DNA of 24,632 nt from Apostichopus californicus (GCA_020650975.1 JAIPMN010000053.1:1-24632); one strand, 5' to 3'. Shown: positions 1 to 10,988, counted from the stretch's first letter. Translations and numbers: made by a program. Notes: generated by a model not told the origin, from the letters alone.

Positions 1-403
1 ATCAGTAGCAACAGCTGATCACTATTAGTATGTATTGTACCAGGTTACCATGTACCATTCAGTGTAGGCAATATGAGTATGAGGAGGAGGAGGTCACAGT
101 ACTTTGCTTGAATCTAGTGTACAAGCTGAACTTTCATATTGTGCAGGTAGCTACTACTTTGGGCAATAATTAAAAGCAGCAGTGGACTGCATTGAGTGAG
201 TCTGCATGAAGATCTGCTCTATGAGTCTAGATCTACTCTGTTAGTGTTTCTATAAATGTTGAGAGTCCAGATAGAATTTCATGTTAAACTAGATATTTGT
301 CTTCTTGCAGGTCAATGTCACATTTTGTAGAATATGAGGTAAATTGTGACATATTGTATCCATATTGTGCAATTCTTTCATTGTTATTTTACACTGGTTC
401 TCT
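1..403. other. Unassigned AT-rich sequence left of the transposon
   Basis: No convincing open frame, splice-bounded exon, RNA gene or tandem repeat was found here. There is a short purine run (GAGGAGGAGGAGG) near 80 and a CT-rich run near 398-410, where the neighbouring transposon inserted. Confidence 0.5.
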
Positions 404-411
404 CTCTCTTG
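404..411. repeat. Left 8-bp target-site duplication of the hAT-like element
   Basis: CTCTCTTG lies directly before the left terminal inverted repeat and is repeated exactly at 1762-1769 after the right one. The perfect match suggests that the insertion is not very old. Confidence 0.85.
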
Positions 412-1761
412 TAGCGTTGTGCGGTAGTCGGATTTCACACAACCGGTAGTGTTGCAACATGAATACCGGTATCGTAACTACAACCGGTATTTTCCTCAAC
501 TTTCATCTACGGTTAAAAGCACTTAGTTACGAGACTGTCAATGTCATACATTCAATATGCATAGCCTAGGCTATGTACATACTCTTACACGCACGTTTAT
601 AAAAAAAAAATTAAAAAAAAACACGCTATATTAGGGCCTTTGTTTTTTAACATACACTTCCAAAAAGAAAAGCACAAACCTGTCAAAAAAGCAACCCACA
701 CCATCCTTCATTCATACTCGACGTACGATATTAGATTAACACGTTCGCATGTGGATTAAACTTGTAATCCGTACACAAACATAAATTGGGAGTTCCCCAC
801 TATTCCATGATATTGGAATAGGGCAACCCCTTCAAGTTCAAAAGTTCACAATGAAAAGTTTTTAACTATCAACAAGTCACCACGTGTTTGGAACTTCAGA
901 CAATAAGAATATAACATAGGGGCTACGTAAATACGGGGTTATAAACTACATACATAAGAATAGTACAGATTTATTTATATCGTTAATCGGCTTTTGTTTA
1001 CTCCAGGAAATATACTTTGAATACGTGCAATATCAATCTTTCGTACAAAAGTTCTTAAAAATTAAAAAAGTAGCGAAAGATAAATATAAATGTCATCGTG
1101 GAACCCCCTGCATTAATAAACGAATCCATTTCATTACAGCATCAAATCTCAAGTACTGCACTGCTGTGTACCAGTACCGTACCCTAGGCTATAATAATAT
1201 ACAGTCCCGTGCGAAGATGGATTTAAACTGGATATACTCCCTGCGGTTTTGGCTCAAAATTTATAAAATCGTTAAAATTATTATAACAAAATGAGGTGAA
1301 ATGCATAAGGGTAAGATTTTGTACATGGGAATCTTGACAATAATCGTTTGAAGGAAGAATAAATAACGAAAATTTCAGAATAACTTTGAGGTCCCGTAAC
1401 AACTAACATGTTGAGCGCAAGTAACGTTCGATATTTGGTGTAGCCTAGGTCCAAAATACTACGTGAAAAGTTGATTTGTTAATATATAGGTCTAGGCCAG
1501 TACGTAAGTTGATCAGATATTATTCAAACTAAGAACACAGAAACCAGAAAAAATCGTGTTTTGTTTTCTTTATTTCAAATAGTAACACGTAGATATTTTT
1601 ATTATGTCCGGGATTCCCGGGAATGATACCGAAACGAATGTAATAACCGGTTGTTTTCCCAATACCGGTAGTAGTTACACATTGCACTGTGATCGGGATT
1701 AGTCAATACCGGGATCGGGATACCGGGATTCACTTGACTACCGGGATCCCGCACAACCCTA
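412..1761. mobile_element. Non-autonomous hAT-like DNA transposon (1350 bp)
   Basis: The left end reads TAGCGTTGTGCGG (412-424). The right end (1749-1761) is its inverted complement with one mismatch, TAGGGTTGTGCGG on the - strand. Both ends are flanked by the same 8 bp, CTCTCTTG (404-411 and 1762-1769). Terminal repeats of this length and sequence with an 8-bp target duplication are hallmarks of the hAT superfamily. The subterminal zones carry clustered ACCGGTA-type motifs on the left (about 440-495) and ACCGGTA/ACCGGGAT motifs on the right (about 1608-1750), as expected of transposase-binding regions. The interior is AT-rich. Its longest frame (89 codons, 1025-1294) has no visible transposase features, so the element must have been mobilised in trans. 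The superfamily call rests on end structure only. Confidence 0.85.
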
Positions 1762-1769
1762 CTCTCTTG
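1762..1769. repeat. Right 8-bp target-site duplication of the hAT-like element
   Basis: CTCTCTTG follows the right terminal inverted repeat and matches 404-411 exactly. Confidence 0.85.
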
Positions 1770-4510
1770 AGTTGTACTTCATAGTGAACAATAACTTTCC
1801 AGTTCAATCTTTTCACATAAATTTGTCTGTGCTAAGTCACCTTGGTATTAGATAACATTGTAACATTGTGTTTCTCGCAGTGTAAAGCTGTATAAACACT
1901 TTGATGACATAATAACACTCCCTAGCTTAAAACATCAATCCATGACCAACTGTTTGTGCACGCCTTCCTCTTGTTCCTAAAGGATTTGTTTTGATAATTG
2001 TGTGAAGGTTCATTTTGTCTACTGTATATGTATATATGTGGTGAGATTCATAGAATTACAACAACAACAAAATTTGGCCAAAGAAATGGGTATCATGATA
2101 CTTAAAATTAAATATTAGTTCAGTTGTTTATTAACACAGTAATTCATTAAATGCAGTGTACTCTACTAGCATATATAAGTAAGCATTAAGTACTGTACAT
2201 GTGTAATTCACAGAGATACCTTACAGAAAGATTGTGCCGACCTTTGCCCCCTGGTAACAGCCCATATTTGAACCGATAGGAGGAGTGTCTAACATTTGTT
2301 TCCGTCATTTTTAGTTTAGTACTATATTTAGTAGAATGTGGTAAGGAGGTTTTCATGATAGATACAAACAACAGATAAAATCAACAGCTCAAACAGATTC
2401 TCTTTGATATTCATCTGACTGTAGGGATGTTTAGAGTACTTATTAATGACATTTATTGCCTTTTGCCTAAATTTGTAATTTGGGGATCTTTTAAGACAGC
2501 TTGAGAGAGCTCACTGTATCTCATGACACAATTTGGTTGTTATAATAGGTGGCGGGGGTACAGGGGGGGGGGGTGGGTAACAGGGGGTGGGAGTGTTAAT
2601 ACAGGTGAATTGTGATAAACAGTTTTGTTCAAATGTGGTTTTATAAAGTATTACATATGCTATGTTGCTCTGTACAAACTCAATTCTGCATCCTCTCAGT
2701 TGTGTAGCAAGTGTGACAATTTGTCCTACTCCCAGCACAAGATGGTAATCAGTCAAAGGGGTTTCCCGGTAAACTTTATTTTGTAGATAGCAGTTTTGGT
2801 GTTCATTTGTATTTTCACTTTGATTGGTAGTTTATTGTACTTTCTTGTACCGTGTAGTAATAAAACACTATGCTGGTATTAACCCCTATAGAGCACATTG
2901 TTTTGTGGCTGTTGTTTGGTTGGGTAACAACCAGCATATGCGATATGATGATTAAAGTGAGATAAATTCGCCGTTCCCAGACTTTTCATTTTGCTGTTCT
3001 ATTCATCAAACCTACACATCACTCCTACAATGTACATATTGCTGTTCTATTCATCAAACCTACACATTGCTGTTCTATTCATCAAACCTTCACAACTCTG
3101 CTACTGTATATAGTAACTAACTTGCATCAAAGCATTTTCTCTTTGAGACATTTTTCTAATGCAACCATTTCAATGTCCGATTGTAATTTGGGAAATCAGG
3201 ACTCCAGGGAGAAGGTGGGGGGAGAGGGATGGTTGGAACACCATGTTTAGGCACTGAGATTTGGGGGCAATACTGGTAACCTTTCAATTTCAGAAATCGG
3301 TGCTGGATATATTGATGCTTGGGAGAGAATTAAACTTGATTCTGTTTTACATGAAGTGACATTAAATCCAGTAATCCTCCTTCAAAGGATATTTAAGTTT
3401 GATGCATTTGTGCAAGGTACAACTGATTTCAGGTACAATCTTGTCTAGCATATTCAATACAGGTTATAGCAGATTCTCTGCTGTCCTTTTGTTATACTTT
3501 TGGGTTAACACATTGGATACATTGTGGCATTCTGTACAAATACAATGTTTCCATTGTCTATGGACTAGGGACTGTTAAGTTTGAACATTGGAATAGATAC
3601 ATTGAAAATAAAATTTGTTCATAAAATGCCTATATGTCATTAAATTATTTGTCACAAGGAAATGTAAGTATTGATAATTCATCAATATTGACTGTTAATT
3701 GCATGGATATTGTTATAGTCTAATGTCCAGGGAAAGCTAGTACCATATATATAGAATTATGTCATGAGGTTTAAAGTTCTACAGTATGATGGATATATAC
3801 AAGTTGTTCATATTAACTGACCCACTTCCTGGTCATAGTAGCCAGCTACTGTATCTCTTCGGAATCTACCACATTGGTGATGTTGATGTTCCTGCGCCTG
3901 AATTTACTGACCATGGTGTGAAATTACATTGATGTTCCTTGCAAGTGTTAGTTTGTATAACACTAATAATGTAACACAGTTCACTACACAATCACTATTG
4001 ATGTAATTAATTTGCATTGCTGTATTCACATTGAGTTGGTTTATAAAACACAAGGAATTTAATTTAAGGTGTCAGTTAATGTTGGCCTGCACTGTTCAGT
4101 GAACCTGAGTGGTCAGTTGCCTTGTTCAGTAGTGGTATACTGTGATCACAGCTCTACTGCTACAACTGACCTACATACCATGGTCTTACATACCTAGGTG
4201 GTTTGCCTGTTCATCCCCTCCACAACAATAATTGGTCCCTGTCAGCCATTTCTTACTACTTACAACATTGTGCTGCCATGCAACCTCATTTTATCATCAT
4301 TTTTCACCATGGAGTGTTGTGATATCCTTGACATTAGGCAATTACCACCCAATCAACTTGAACCTCCTCACCCACCATCTTCAGTCTTCCTCAGGCTCTG
4401 GTCAAAGCACTTTGCCACCTGACCTCTGTGACCTTGAGCTTCCAGGGGAGTCTTGTCAGTTGTGTTTTCATAGTATGGCAGTGAACCCTTTACCTGTAAA
4501 TACAAAATGA
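1770..4510. other. Unassigned region upstream of RXR
   Basis: This is AT-rich sequence with no recognisable gene. It contains a poly-G run near 2562-2580 and a small three-copy repeat at about 2995-3095. Short open frames at 4198-4510 overlap each other and resemble no family I know. One splice-bounded open stretch at 3294-3416 has the right phase to join the first recognised RXR exon, but its residues do not look like an RXR A/B domain. The RXR promoter and 5' UTR may lie here, but no TATA box or initiator could be assigned. Confidence 0.4.
2995..3095. repeat. Three copies of a short direct repeat
   Basis: The core TTGCTGTTCTATTCATCAAA, followed by CC(T)ACACA, occurs at about 2992, 3041 and 3068. 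The spacing is uneven (a longer spacer between copies 1 and 2), so this is a small local duplication rather than an array. Confidence 0.7.
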
Positions 4511-6314
4511 GCAGGTATGGCATTTTCCCCAAACACTTGAACCTTGTCTGTGGTAGTTGTACACTGTTACACACATGTTATGTTGATCTTCTGCAGTGCA
4601 GGCTTTCCCCAAACACTTGTACTTTGTCTGTGGGTAGTAGTTGTACACTGTTACACACATGGTGTGTTGATCCTCTGCAGTGCAGGCTTTCCCCAAACAC
4701 CTGTACTTTGTCAGTGGGTAATAGTTGTACACTGTTACACACATGGTGTGTTGATCTTCTGCAGTGCTGGCTTTCCCAAAACACTTGTACTTTGTCTGTG
4801 GGTAGTTGTACACTGTTACACACATGGTGTGTTGATCTTATGCAGTGCAGGCTTTCCCCAAACACTTGTACTTTGTCTGTGGGTAGTTGTACATTGTTAC
4901 ACACATGGTGTGTTGATCTTCTGCAGTGCAGGCTTTCCCCAAACACCTGTACTTTGGCTGTGGGTAGTTGTACACTGTTACACACATGGTGTGTTGATCC
5001 TCTGCAGTGCAGGCTTTCCCCAAACACTTGTACTTTGTCTGTGGGTAGTAGTTGTACACTGTTACACACATGGTGTGTTGATCTTATGCAGTGCAGGCTT
5101 TCCCCAACACTTGTACTTTGGCTGTGGGTAGTTGTACACTGTTACACACATGGTGTGTTGATCCTCTGCAGTGCAGGCTTTCCCTAAACACTTGTACTTT
5201 GTCTGTGGGTAGTTGTACATTGTTACACACATGGTGTGTTGATCTTCTGCAGTGCAGGCTTTCCCCAAACACCTGTACTTTGTCAGTGGGTAATAGTTAC
5301 AGTACATTGTTACACACATGGTGTGTTGATCTTATGCAGTGCAGGTTTCCCCAAACACTTGTACTTTGGCTGTGGGTAGTTGTACACTGTTACACACATG
5401 GTGTGTTGATCCTCTGCAGTGCAGGTTTTCCCCAAACACTTGTACTTTGTCTGTGGGTAGTAGTTGTACACTGTTACACACATGATGTGTTGATCTTATG
5501 CAGTGCAGGCTTTCCCCAAACACTTGTACTTTGGCTGTGGGTAGTTGTACACTGTTACACACATGGTGTGTTGATCCTCTGCAGTGCAGGCTTTCCCCAA
5601 ACACTTGTACTTTGTCTGTGGGTAGTAGTTGTACACTGTTACACACATGGTGTGTTGATCTTCTGCAGTGCAGGCTTTCCCCAAACACTTGTACTTTGTC
5701 TGTGGGTAGTAGTTGTACACTGTTACACACATGGTGTGTTGATCTTATGCAGTGCAGGCTTTCCTCAAACACTTGTACTTTGTCTGTGGGTAATAGTTGT
5801 ACATTGTTACACACATGGTGTGTTGATCTTATGCAGTGCAGGCTTTCCCCAAACACTTGTACTTTGTCTGTGGGTAGTTGTACACTGTTACACACATGGT
5901 GTGTTGATCTTATGCAGTGCAGGCTTTCCCCAAACACTTGTACTTTGTCTGTGGTAGTTGTACATTGTTACACACATGGTGCTTTGATCTTCTGCAGTGC
6001 AGGCTTTCCCCAAACACTTGTACTTTGTCTGTGGGTAGTAGTTGTACATTGTTACACAAATGGTGTGTTGATCTTCTGCAGTGCAGGCTTTCCCCAAACA
6101 CCTGTACTTTGTCTGTGGGTAATAGTTGTACATTGTTACACACATGGTGTGTTGATCTTATGCAGTGCAGGCTTTCCCCAAACACCTGTACTTTGTCTGT
6201 GGGTAATAGTTGTACAAGTGCTGTTACACACATGGTGTGTTGATCCTCTGCAGTGCAGGCTTTCCCCAAACACTTGTACTTTATCTATGGTTAGCTGTAT
6301 ACTGTTACACACAT
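4511..6314. repeat. Minisatellite A, about 22 copies of an 80-88 bp unit
   Basis: Starts of the GGCTTTCCCC core at 4601, 4685, 4769, 4850, 4931, 5012, 5096, 5176, 5257, 5344, 5424, 5508, 5589, 5673, 5757, 5841, 5922, 6002, 6086, 6170 and 6258 give spacings mostly of 81 or 84, with one degenerate copy before them. The 3-bp difference is an extra TAG triplet in the GTGGGTAG(TAG)TTG part. Because most spacings are multiples of three and the unit lacks stops in several frames, long open frames appear on both strands; they are artefacts. Each unit also holds a pyrimidine-rich stretch ending in CTGCAG, a weak 3'-splice-site look-alike. The array lies 1.2 kb upstream of the first recognised RXR exon. 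Confidence 0.95.
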
Positions 6315-7516
6315 TGTCCATGAAGTTCATTTTCACAGCCTGTATTGTGGATGTTTCTGCATATTAAGTGTATTGTATTCATTTATCTTGTTACTTTATG
6401 TGGTGCTTGTCACACAGATACTGGTCTTTTGTAGTAGTAGTAGTATGGCAAAAACGATCAATGCGTGTCAAATGGAGTCAACTAACAGATTCAATTGATG
6501 GTAAATTTATAGCCATAAATAGTGTTTAGTTAAAAGTTACAGTATAGAATGCATGATATTTGGTGGATAGTATTTGACAATGATTGAGATTACTTCTAGT
6601 AGCATAGTATTGGACAGGTGCAAGCTCAGAGGCAGTATTTGGTTTCCAAGCTTGTAAATGTGAGGGCTGTTGGTTGATTAGATACATCGACAGGTATGGT
6701 ATGTGTAGTGAAAAAAAGCCTGTTCTTAACATTGGACTGTTGACTTATTGTAAGGCTTAACATATGCATTGTGTACTGTCAGTTTACATAGTGTAGGTCT
6801 GTGGGTATACAATAGACCTGTAGGAGACAATAGAGTATTGTACCTATATGGCCATACACTCATGGCATACTAACCCTCCCGTCATCTGTCAAACAAGTGA
6901 GATCTGATTAAATTCAGAAGTAACCACCCAAACGTTTGAACAATACAGTACACTCTCAGGTCCCCGTAGCTTAAGAATTAACCTTGTAGTGGAGTAACCT
7001 TGTAGTGGAGTTCTTGATCAAAGAACATAATGGAGTAACAGTGGAGTTATAGTCATCATGTGTATCTAGACAGCAAGAGAGAAATCCTGTAAAAGAAAAC
7101 ACATGCATTAAAAAACATAGAAATTCAAGCATACTGTATTTATGCAGAGATTGAAATACCAGGTGTGAAAACACTTGTGTATCTAGACTAATCAATGGTA
7201 GATTTGGAAGGGAAAGGTCAGTGACCTTACACAGGGTCATTGGGGGCGCAGTGCAAGAATGTTACCAGTTCCTAGGTTAGGTAAGATCAGAGTGTAAGTA
7301 AGTATTGACGTTTATAAATACTTGAACCAGTAAGTTTTAGGAGTGTATGTATTGTATTTCCTTAAACTGAATCATGGTATGCATTAAATCATATTTACTT
7401 TCTAGTTGAAGTGAAAGTTCTTGCAAAAACTTAAATATTATATTTCAAAGATTTAAGCCTCAAACACAAGAATGTTGTATATTTATTTGTACCTTGTATT
7501 TTTCTTGTTTCCTCAG
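6315..7516. other. Unassigned sequence before the first recognised RXR exon
   Basis: No exon was recognised. There is a GTAGTAGTAGTAGTA run near 6431 and a 16-bp direct duplication (AACCTTGTAGTGGAGT) near 6980-7011. The 3' end leads into a good pyrimidine-rich acceptor tract ending at 7516, so at least the last part is intron. Confidence 0.5.
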
Positions 7517-7642
7517 ACTCGATGAAGTCCATGTCATCAATGGGGTCCATTCAATCCCCTACCAGTACCATGGGGTCTCCTCCACTGGGCTCTCCAACCA
7601 TTACTGCCTCCATGGGACCATCCTCCGTCAGTAGTTTGGGAG
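7517..7642 (+). CDS. RXR: RXR coding exon 1 of those recognised, A/B (AF-1) region
   Basis: The acceptor is TTGTTTCCTCAG, ending at 7516. The exon begins with the last two bases of a codon and then encodes a Ser/Met/Pro/Gly-rich stretch (Met-Lys-Ser-Met-Ser-Ser-Met-Gly onward), typical of the disordered N-terminal activation region of RXRs. The donor chosen is GAG/GTACTG at 7643, which joins in phase 1 to 8799 and gives Gly-Met-Asn-Ser-Pro. A second donor, TCC/GTAAAT at 7661, is also in phase and would add six residues (GTGGHF, and Arg in place of Gly at the junction). Both donors are weak matches to consensus. An in-exon ATG at 7522 could be the true start if the upstream exon is non-coding, but its context is poor. 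Confidence 0.8.
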
Positions 7643-8798
7643 GTACTGGTGGTCATTTCCGTAAATAAACTCTTCCTTTCTTTCTCATTAATTTTACTTT
7701 TCATATCTGTTTTCTTTTAATAACCAGTAGTTTCAACTTTGCAAGACTAGAATAAGGAGTGTAAGACCATTCTGAAGCTACACTCACTCTCCTTATATAT
7801 AACCTGTGAAGCATTCATGAAACCAATCTATTTAATGTTAAGCCTCTTGCAAGAAGGAGGAGGCTGGGTATCCAGTCATGACTAGCCAAGCTTGCAGTGC
7901 TCTCACAGCATCCTGGACCCTTGTAATATGTAAACGTGACTAACAGTAATCTCTCAAGCAGCTGTTGGAACCAATTTCCGGTAGTTTGTCCTGCTTATTA
8001 TTGATGTTGGTTGATTACTTCAGCAAACTGTAACTTGATGAAGTAAAAATACTTTCAAGAATTTCATTGACAGTCACTAGACAATATGGACAGGCATTTA
8101 GCCATGCTGATCTAGACCACAAAGGTTCAACCAAAATCATAAAAAGAATGATGAGGAGGTTTGCAAATAAAGCACTAAAATGTGTACACCAAGTGGGACA
8201 CAGGTGGGTCTTTACTGTAGTCCTGGTGGGTTGTTACTGTAGTCCTGGTGGGATGGTACTGTAGTCCCGGTGTGTTGTTACTGTAGTCCTAGTGGGTCGT
8301 TACTGTAGTCCTGGTGGGTTGTTACTGTAGTCCTGGTGGGATGGTACTGTAGTCCCGGTGTGTTGTTAGTGTAGTCCTAGTGGGTCGTTACTGTAGTCCT
8401 GGTGGGTTGTTACTGTAGTCCTGGTGGGATGGTACTGTAGTCCGGTGTGTTGTTACTGTAGTCCTAGTGGGTCGTTTCTGTGGTCTTGGTGGGTTGATAC
8501 TCTAGTTCTGGTGTGTTGTCACTGTGGACATGCTGGGTTGTCACTGTGGTCCTATCTTACTGTGGTCCTGGGTGGGTTCTTACTGTCCTGTTGGTCCTTA
8601 CTATGGTCCTGTGGACTGATTTAATAGATAAATATCCTTCAAGTCATTTGTGATTCCTTGCTGAATAGAAAGAAGACTTATACAGTTGGTGGTGCCGTGT
8701 GTTCATAACTCCAAAACTAAAGCTTGGGTAAACCTGACCATATTAACTTTTCCTTGCTCATGTTTAACAGTTTCTTGGTAATTTTCTATTCTTAACAG
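7643..8798 (+). other. RXR intron 1
   Basis: A phase-1 intron. Apart from a 22-bp tandem array in its middle, nothing recognisable was seen; a short open frame at 8067-8264 runs into that array and is not a gene. The 3' end has a pyrimidine-rich tract and a CTTAACAG acceptor. Confidence 0.7.
8198..8615. repeat. Minisatellite B, 22-bp unit with 88-bp higher-order period
   Basis: Units of the form TACTGTAGTCCTGGTGGGTT plus two bases repeat about 17 times, degenerating to the right of about 8480. Four successive variants form an 88-bp super-unit: the GGGATGGTACTGTAGTCC variant falls at 8250, 8338 and 8426, exactly 88 bp apart. This indicates that whole four-unit blocks were duplicated. It lies wholly inside RXR intron 1. 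Confidence 0.9.
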
Positions 8799-9083
8799 GT
8801 ATGAATTCACCATCCCCAATGCAGTCACCTACTTTAAGTAGTATGTCTGCTTCAGATGATATAAAGCCAGTGATACTTGCTCCCTCGCCTCTCTCAATAC
8901 CGATACATCCGTTGTCAGGGAGCATGCATGGAGGAGGTATGATGCCAGATCAAAGTCCCCCTATGACCCCAGGAAGTATAAACTTCTCCCAGGTCAGCCA
9001 GTCATCAGCAGTTTCCCCAGGGTCCCTCCCTGGGACTTCCATGCAAAAGAGCATTTGTGCAGTTTGTGGAGACAGAGCTTCAG
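8799..9083 (+). CDS. RXR: RXR coding exon 2, A/B region and start of the first zinc finger
   Basis: Bounded by acceptor CTTAACAG (ends 8798) and donor TCAG/GTATTC (9084), phase 1 in and out. About 80 residues of Ser/Pro/Met-rich A/B sequence include Ser-Ala-Ser-Asp-Asp-Ile-Lys-Pro-Val-Ile, matching the conserved Ser-Glu-Asp-Ile-Lys-Pro motif of vertebrate RXRs, whose lysine lies in a SUMO-acceptor context in RXR-alpha. The exon ends with SICAVCGDRASG, the first cysteine pair of zinc finger 1. Vertebrate RXRs read HICAICGDRSSG here, so the Ser before Ile-Cys and the Val are lineage variants. A minisatellite starts about 45 bp beyond the donor. Confidence 0.95.
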
Positions 9084-10242
9084 GTATTCTACAAGCATCA
9101 ATTTATATTAAAAACTGTAGACATAAGAGTAACAGTACCTAGGTATAGGATGACGATGCTAGAATAGTACATGAGTGTTACCTAGGTAGAGGACTAGAAT
9201 GGTACATGAGTGTTACCAAGGTAGATGACTAGAATGGTACATGAGTGTTACCTAGGTAGAGGACTATAATAGTACATGAGTGTTACCTAGGTAGAGGACT
9301 AGAATGGTACATGAGTGTTATCTAGGTAGAGGACTATAATAGTACATGAGTGTTACCTAGGTAGAGGACTAGAATGGTACATGAGTGTAACCTAGGTAGA
9401 GGACTAGAATGGTACATGAGTGTTATCTAGGTAGAGGACTAGAATGGTACATGAGTGTTATCTAGGTAGATGACTAGAATGGTACATGAGTGTTACCTAG
9501 GTAGAGGACTATAATAGTACATGAGTGTTGCCTAGGTAGAGGACTAGAATGGTACATGAGTGTTATCTAGGTAGATGACTAGAATGGTACATGAGTGTTA
9601 CCTAGGTAGAGGACTAGAATGGTACTTGTGTGTTACCTAGGTAGATGACTGGAATGGTACATGAGTGTTGCCTAGGTAGAGGACTAGAATGGTACATGAG
9701 TGTTACCTAGGTAGATGACTAGAATGGTACATGAGTGTTACCTAGGTAGATGACTAGAATGGTACATGAGTGTTACCTAGGTAGAGGACTAGAATGGTAC
9801 ATGAGTTTTACCTAGGTAGATGACTAGAATGGTACATGAGTGTTACCTAGGTAGAGGACTAGAATGGTACATGAGTGTTACCTAGGTAGAGGACTAGAAT
9901 GGTACATGAGTGTTACCTAGGTAGAAGACTAGAATGGTACATGAGTGTAACCTTGGAAGAGGACGAGAATGGTACATGAGTGTTTCCTAGGAATAGAGTT
10001 GTTTGTTTCTTGTTTAGAGACATATTTTTGTGATATTTTCATTGTTACGTAAAGGGAGTGCTCTACTCATTAAGCCATAAAGGTTTTTTCAGAGCACTTA
10101 CTTTCACAACTCTTTGTATTTTTGTTACTTTTTTTGTGTGTGGTTATTATTATCACCTGAATGTTGTGATGAAACAAATTAAATGAAATGAGTCCTTCCA
10201 TGCTAGAGTGAACACATATATTATGTGTTTTTTTACTTTCAG
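9084..10242 (+). other. RXR intron 2, separating the two halves of zinc finger 1
   Basis: A phase-1 intron, three quarters of it a 35-bp tandem array. The remaining 250 bp before the acceptor (TTTTACTTTCAG) is AT-rich and holds nothing recognisable. Confidence 0.8.
9127..9994. repeat. Minisatellite C, about 25 copies of a 35-bp unit
   Basis: The unit combines ACCTAGGTAGAGGACTAGAA with TGGTACATGAGTGTT (35 bp). Copies are nearly identical, differing at a few fixed positions (GAGGAC or GATGAC, AATGG or AATAG, TTACC or TTATC). Most copies contain the palindrome CCTAGG. The array fills RXR intron 2, starting about 45 bp after the exon 2 donor. Confidence 0.95.
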
Positions 10243-10422
10243 GCAAACACTATGGAGTATACAGTTGTGAAGGATGCAAAGGCTTTTTCAAGAGGACAGT
10301 CAGGAAAGATCTAACCTACACATGTCGTGATGAGAGAAGTTGCATAGTGGACAAACGACAGAGAAACAGATGTCAGTACTGCCGCTACCAGAAATGCATT
10401 GAGATGGGTATGAGGCGAGAAG
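10243..10422 (+). CDS. RXR: RXR coding exon 3, rest of zinc finger 1 and zinc finger 2
   Basis: Acceptor TTTTACTTTCAG ends at 10242 and donor GAAG/GTAAGC begins at 10423; 180 nt, phase 1 on both sides. The exon encodes the remainder of the DNA-binding domain: [17 protein letters not shown] with P-box Cys-Glu-Gly-Cys-Lys-Gly, the class specifying AGGTCA half-sites, then [20 protein letters not shown] with the second-finger cysteines, then [16 protein letters not shown]. All eight zinc-ligand cysteines of the two fingers are present across exons 2 and 3. The D-box segment Arg-Asp-Glu-Arg-Ser differs from the vertebrate Arg-Asp-Asn-Lys-Asp. Confidence 0.98.
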
Positions 10423-10988
10423 GTAAGCTCTAAAGTACCGATTACAGGGCATATATATATAGGATTAAAATGACCTTATTGTGTGACACTGGCAGAGTCT
10501 ATCTTCATAAGTTAGTCTCAACTTGAAAGTAAAACTTTAAACTACAACTTTAAACTACAACTTTAAACTACAATTTTTAAACTACAACTTTAATTGGAAA
10601 ACTTCAACAATGAACAGAACTACAGATGTTGTAAATTGGTTGCTTATTTCACAGTTTTTTTCCAACAAGTTTCATTCTTTTTTGTAGAAATGTATTTGAA
10701 AATAATTTCATTTATGAAATTACTAAGGGCAGTTGACGATGGGAAAGTTTGACTATTTGGCCAAACTTACATGTGGTGGTGTTAAAATTGACATTGGCAT
10801 CATCTAGTGAGACTATATATTTCAATTCAGAAATTTATTTGGCAAGTTAGAAGTCAATGCTTTAGCTAAGGCTGCTTGTGAGAAGTAATTGTGTAAGATT
10901 ATTGTGTCGCACTTAGGAACGGGTGGTTGGGCTGGAAATCTTTATAAGTGGTCTCGCTGTATAGCTTTGTGTTCTAATTTTGGTAAAG
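10423..10988 (+). other. RXR intron 3
   Basis: A phase-1 intron of 566 bp. It holds only a small four-copy repeat near 10535-10595 and otherwise nothing recognisable. The acceptor region is T-rich and ends GGTAAAG at 10988. It is the only RXR intron here without a large tandem array. Confidence 0.8.
10533..10595. repeat. Four copies of a 15-16 bp AT-rich repeat
   Basis: TTTAAACTACAAC or close variants repeat four times without spacers in RXR intron 3. Confidence 0.75.

Noticed and set aside
1025..1294. 89-codon frame inside the hAT-like element
   Set aside because: It is too short and shows no zinc-finger, catalytic-core or dimerisation-domain features of a hAT transposase.
2186..2756. Two - strand frames, one Pro-rich
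   Set aside because: The Pro-rich part is the translation of the poly-G/C run; there are no splice or family signals.
4507..6367. Long open frames on both strands (up to about 290 codons) with repeated Cys-rich peptides
   Set aside because: All come from minisatellite A, whose period is near a multiple of three. Several registers are open at once and none has splice or start signals, so they are not supported as genes.
9127..9994. Regular repeats considered as a CRISPR-like array
   Set aside because: The units are head-to-tail without unique spacers, and the context is a eukaryotic intron.
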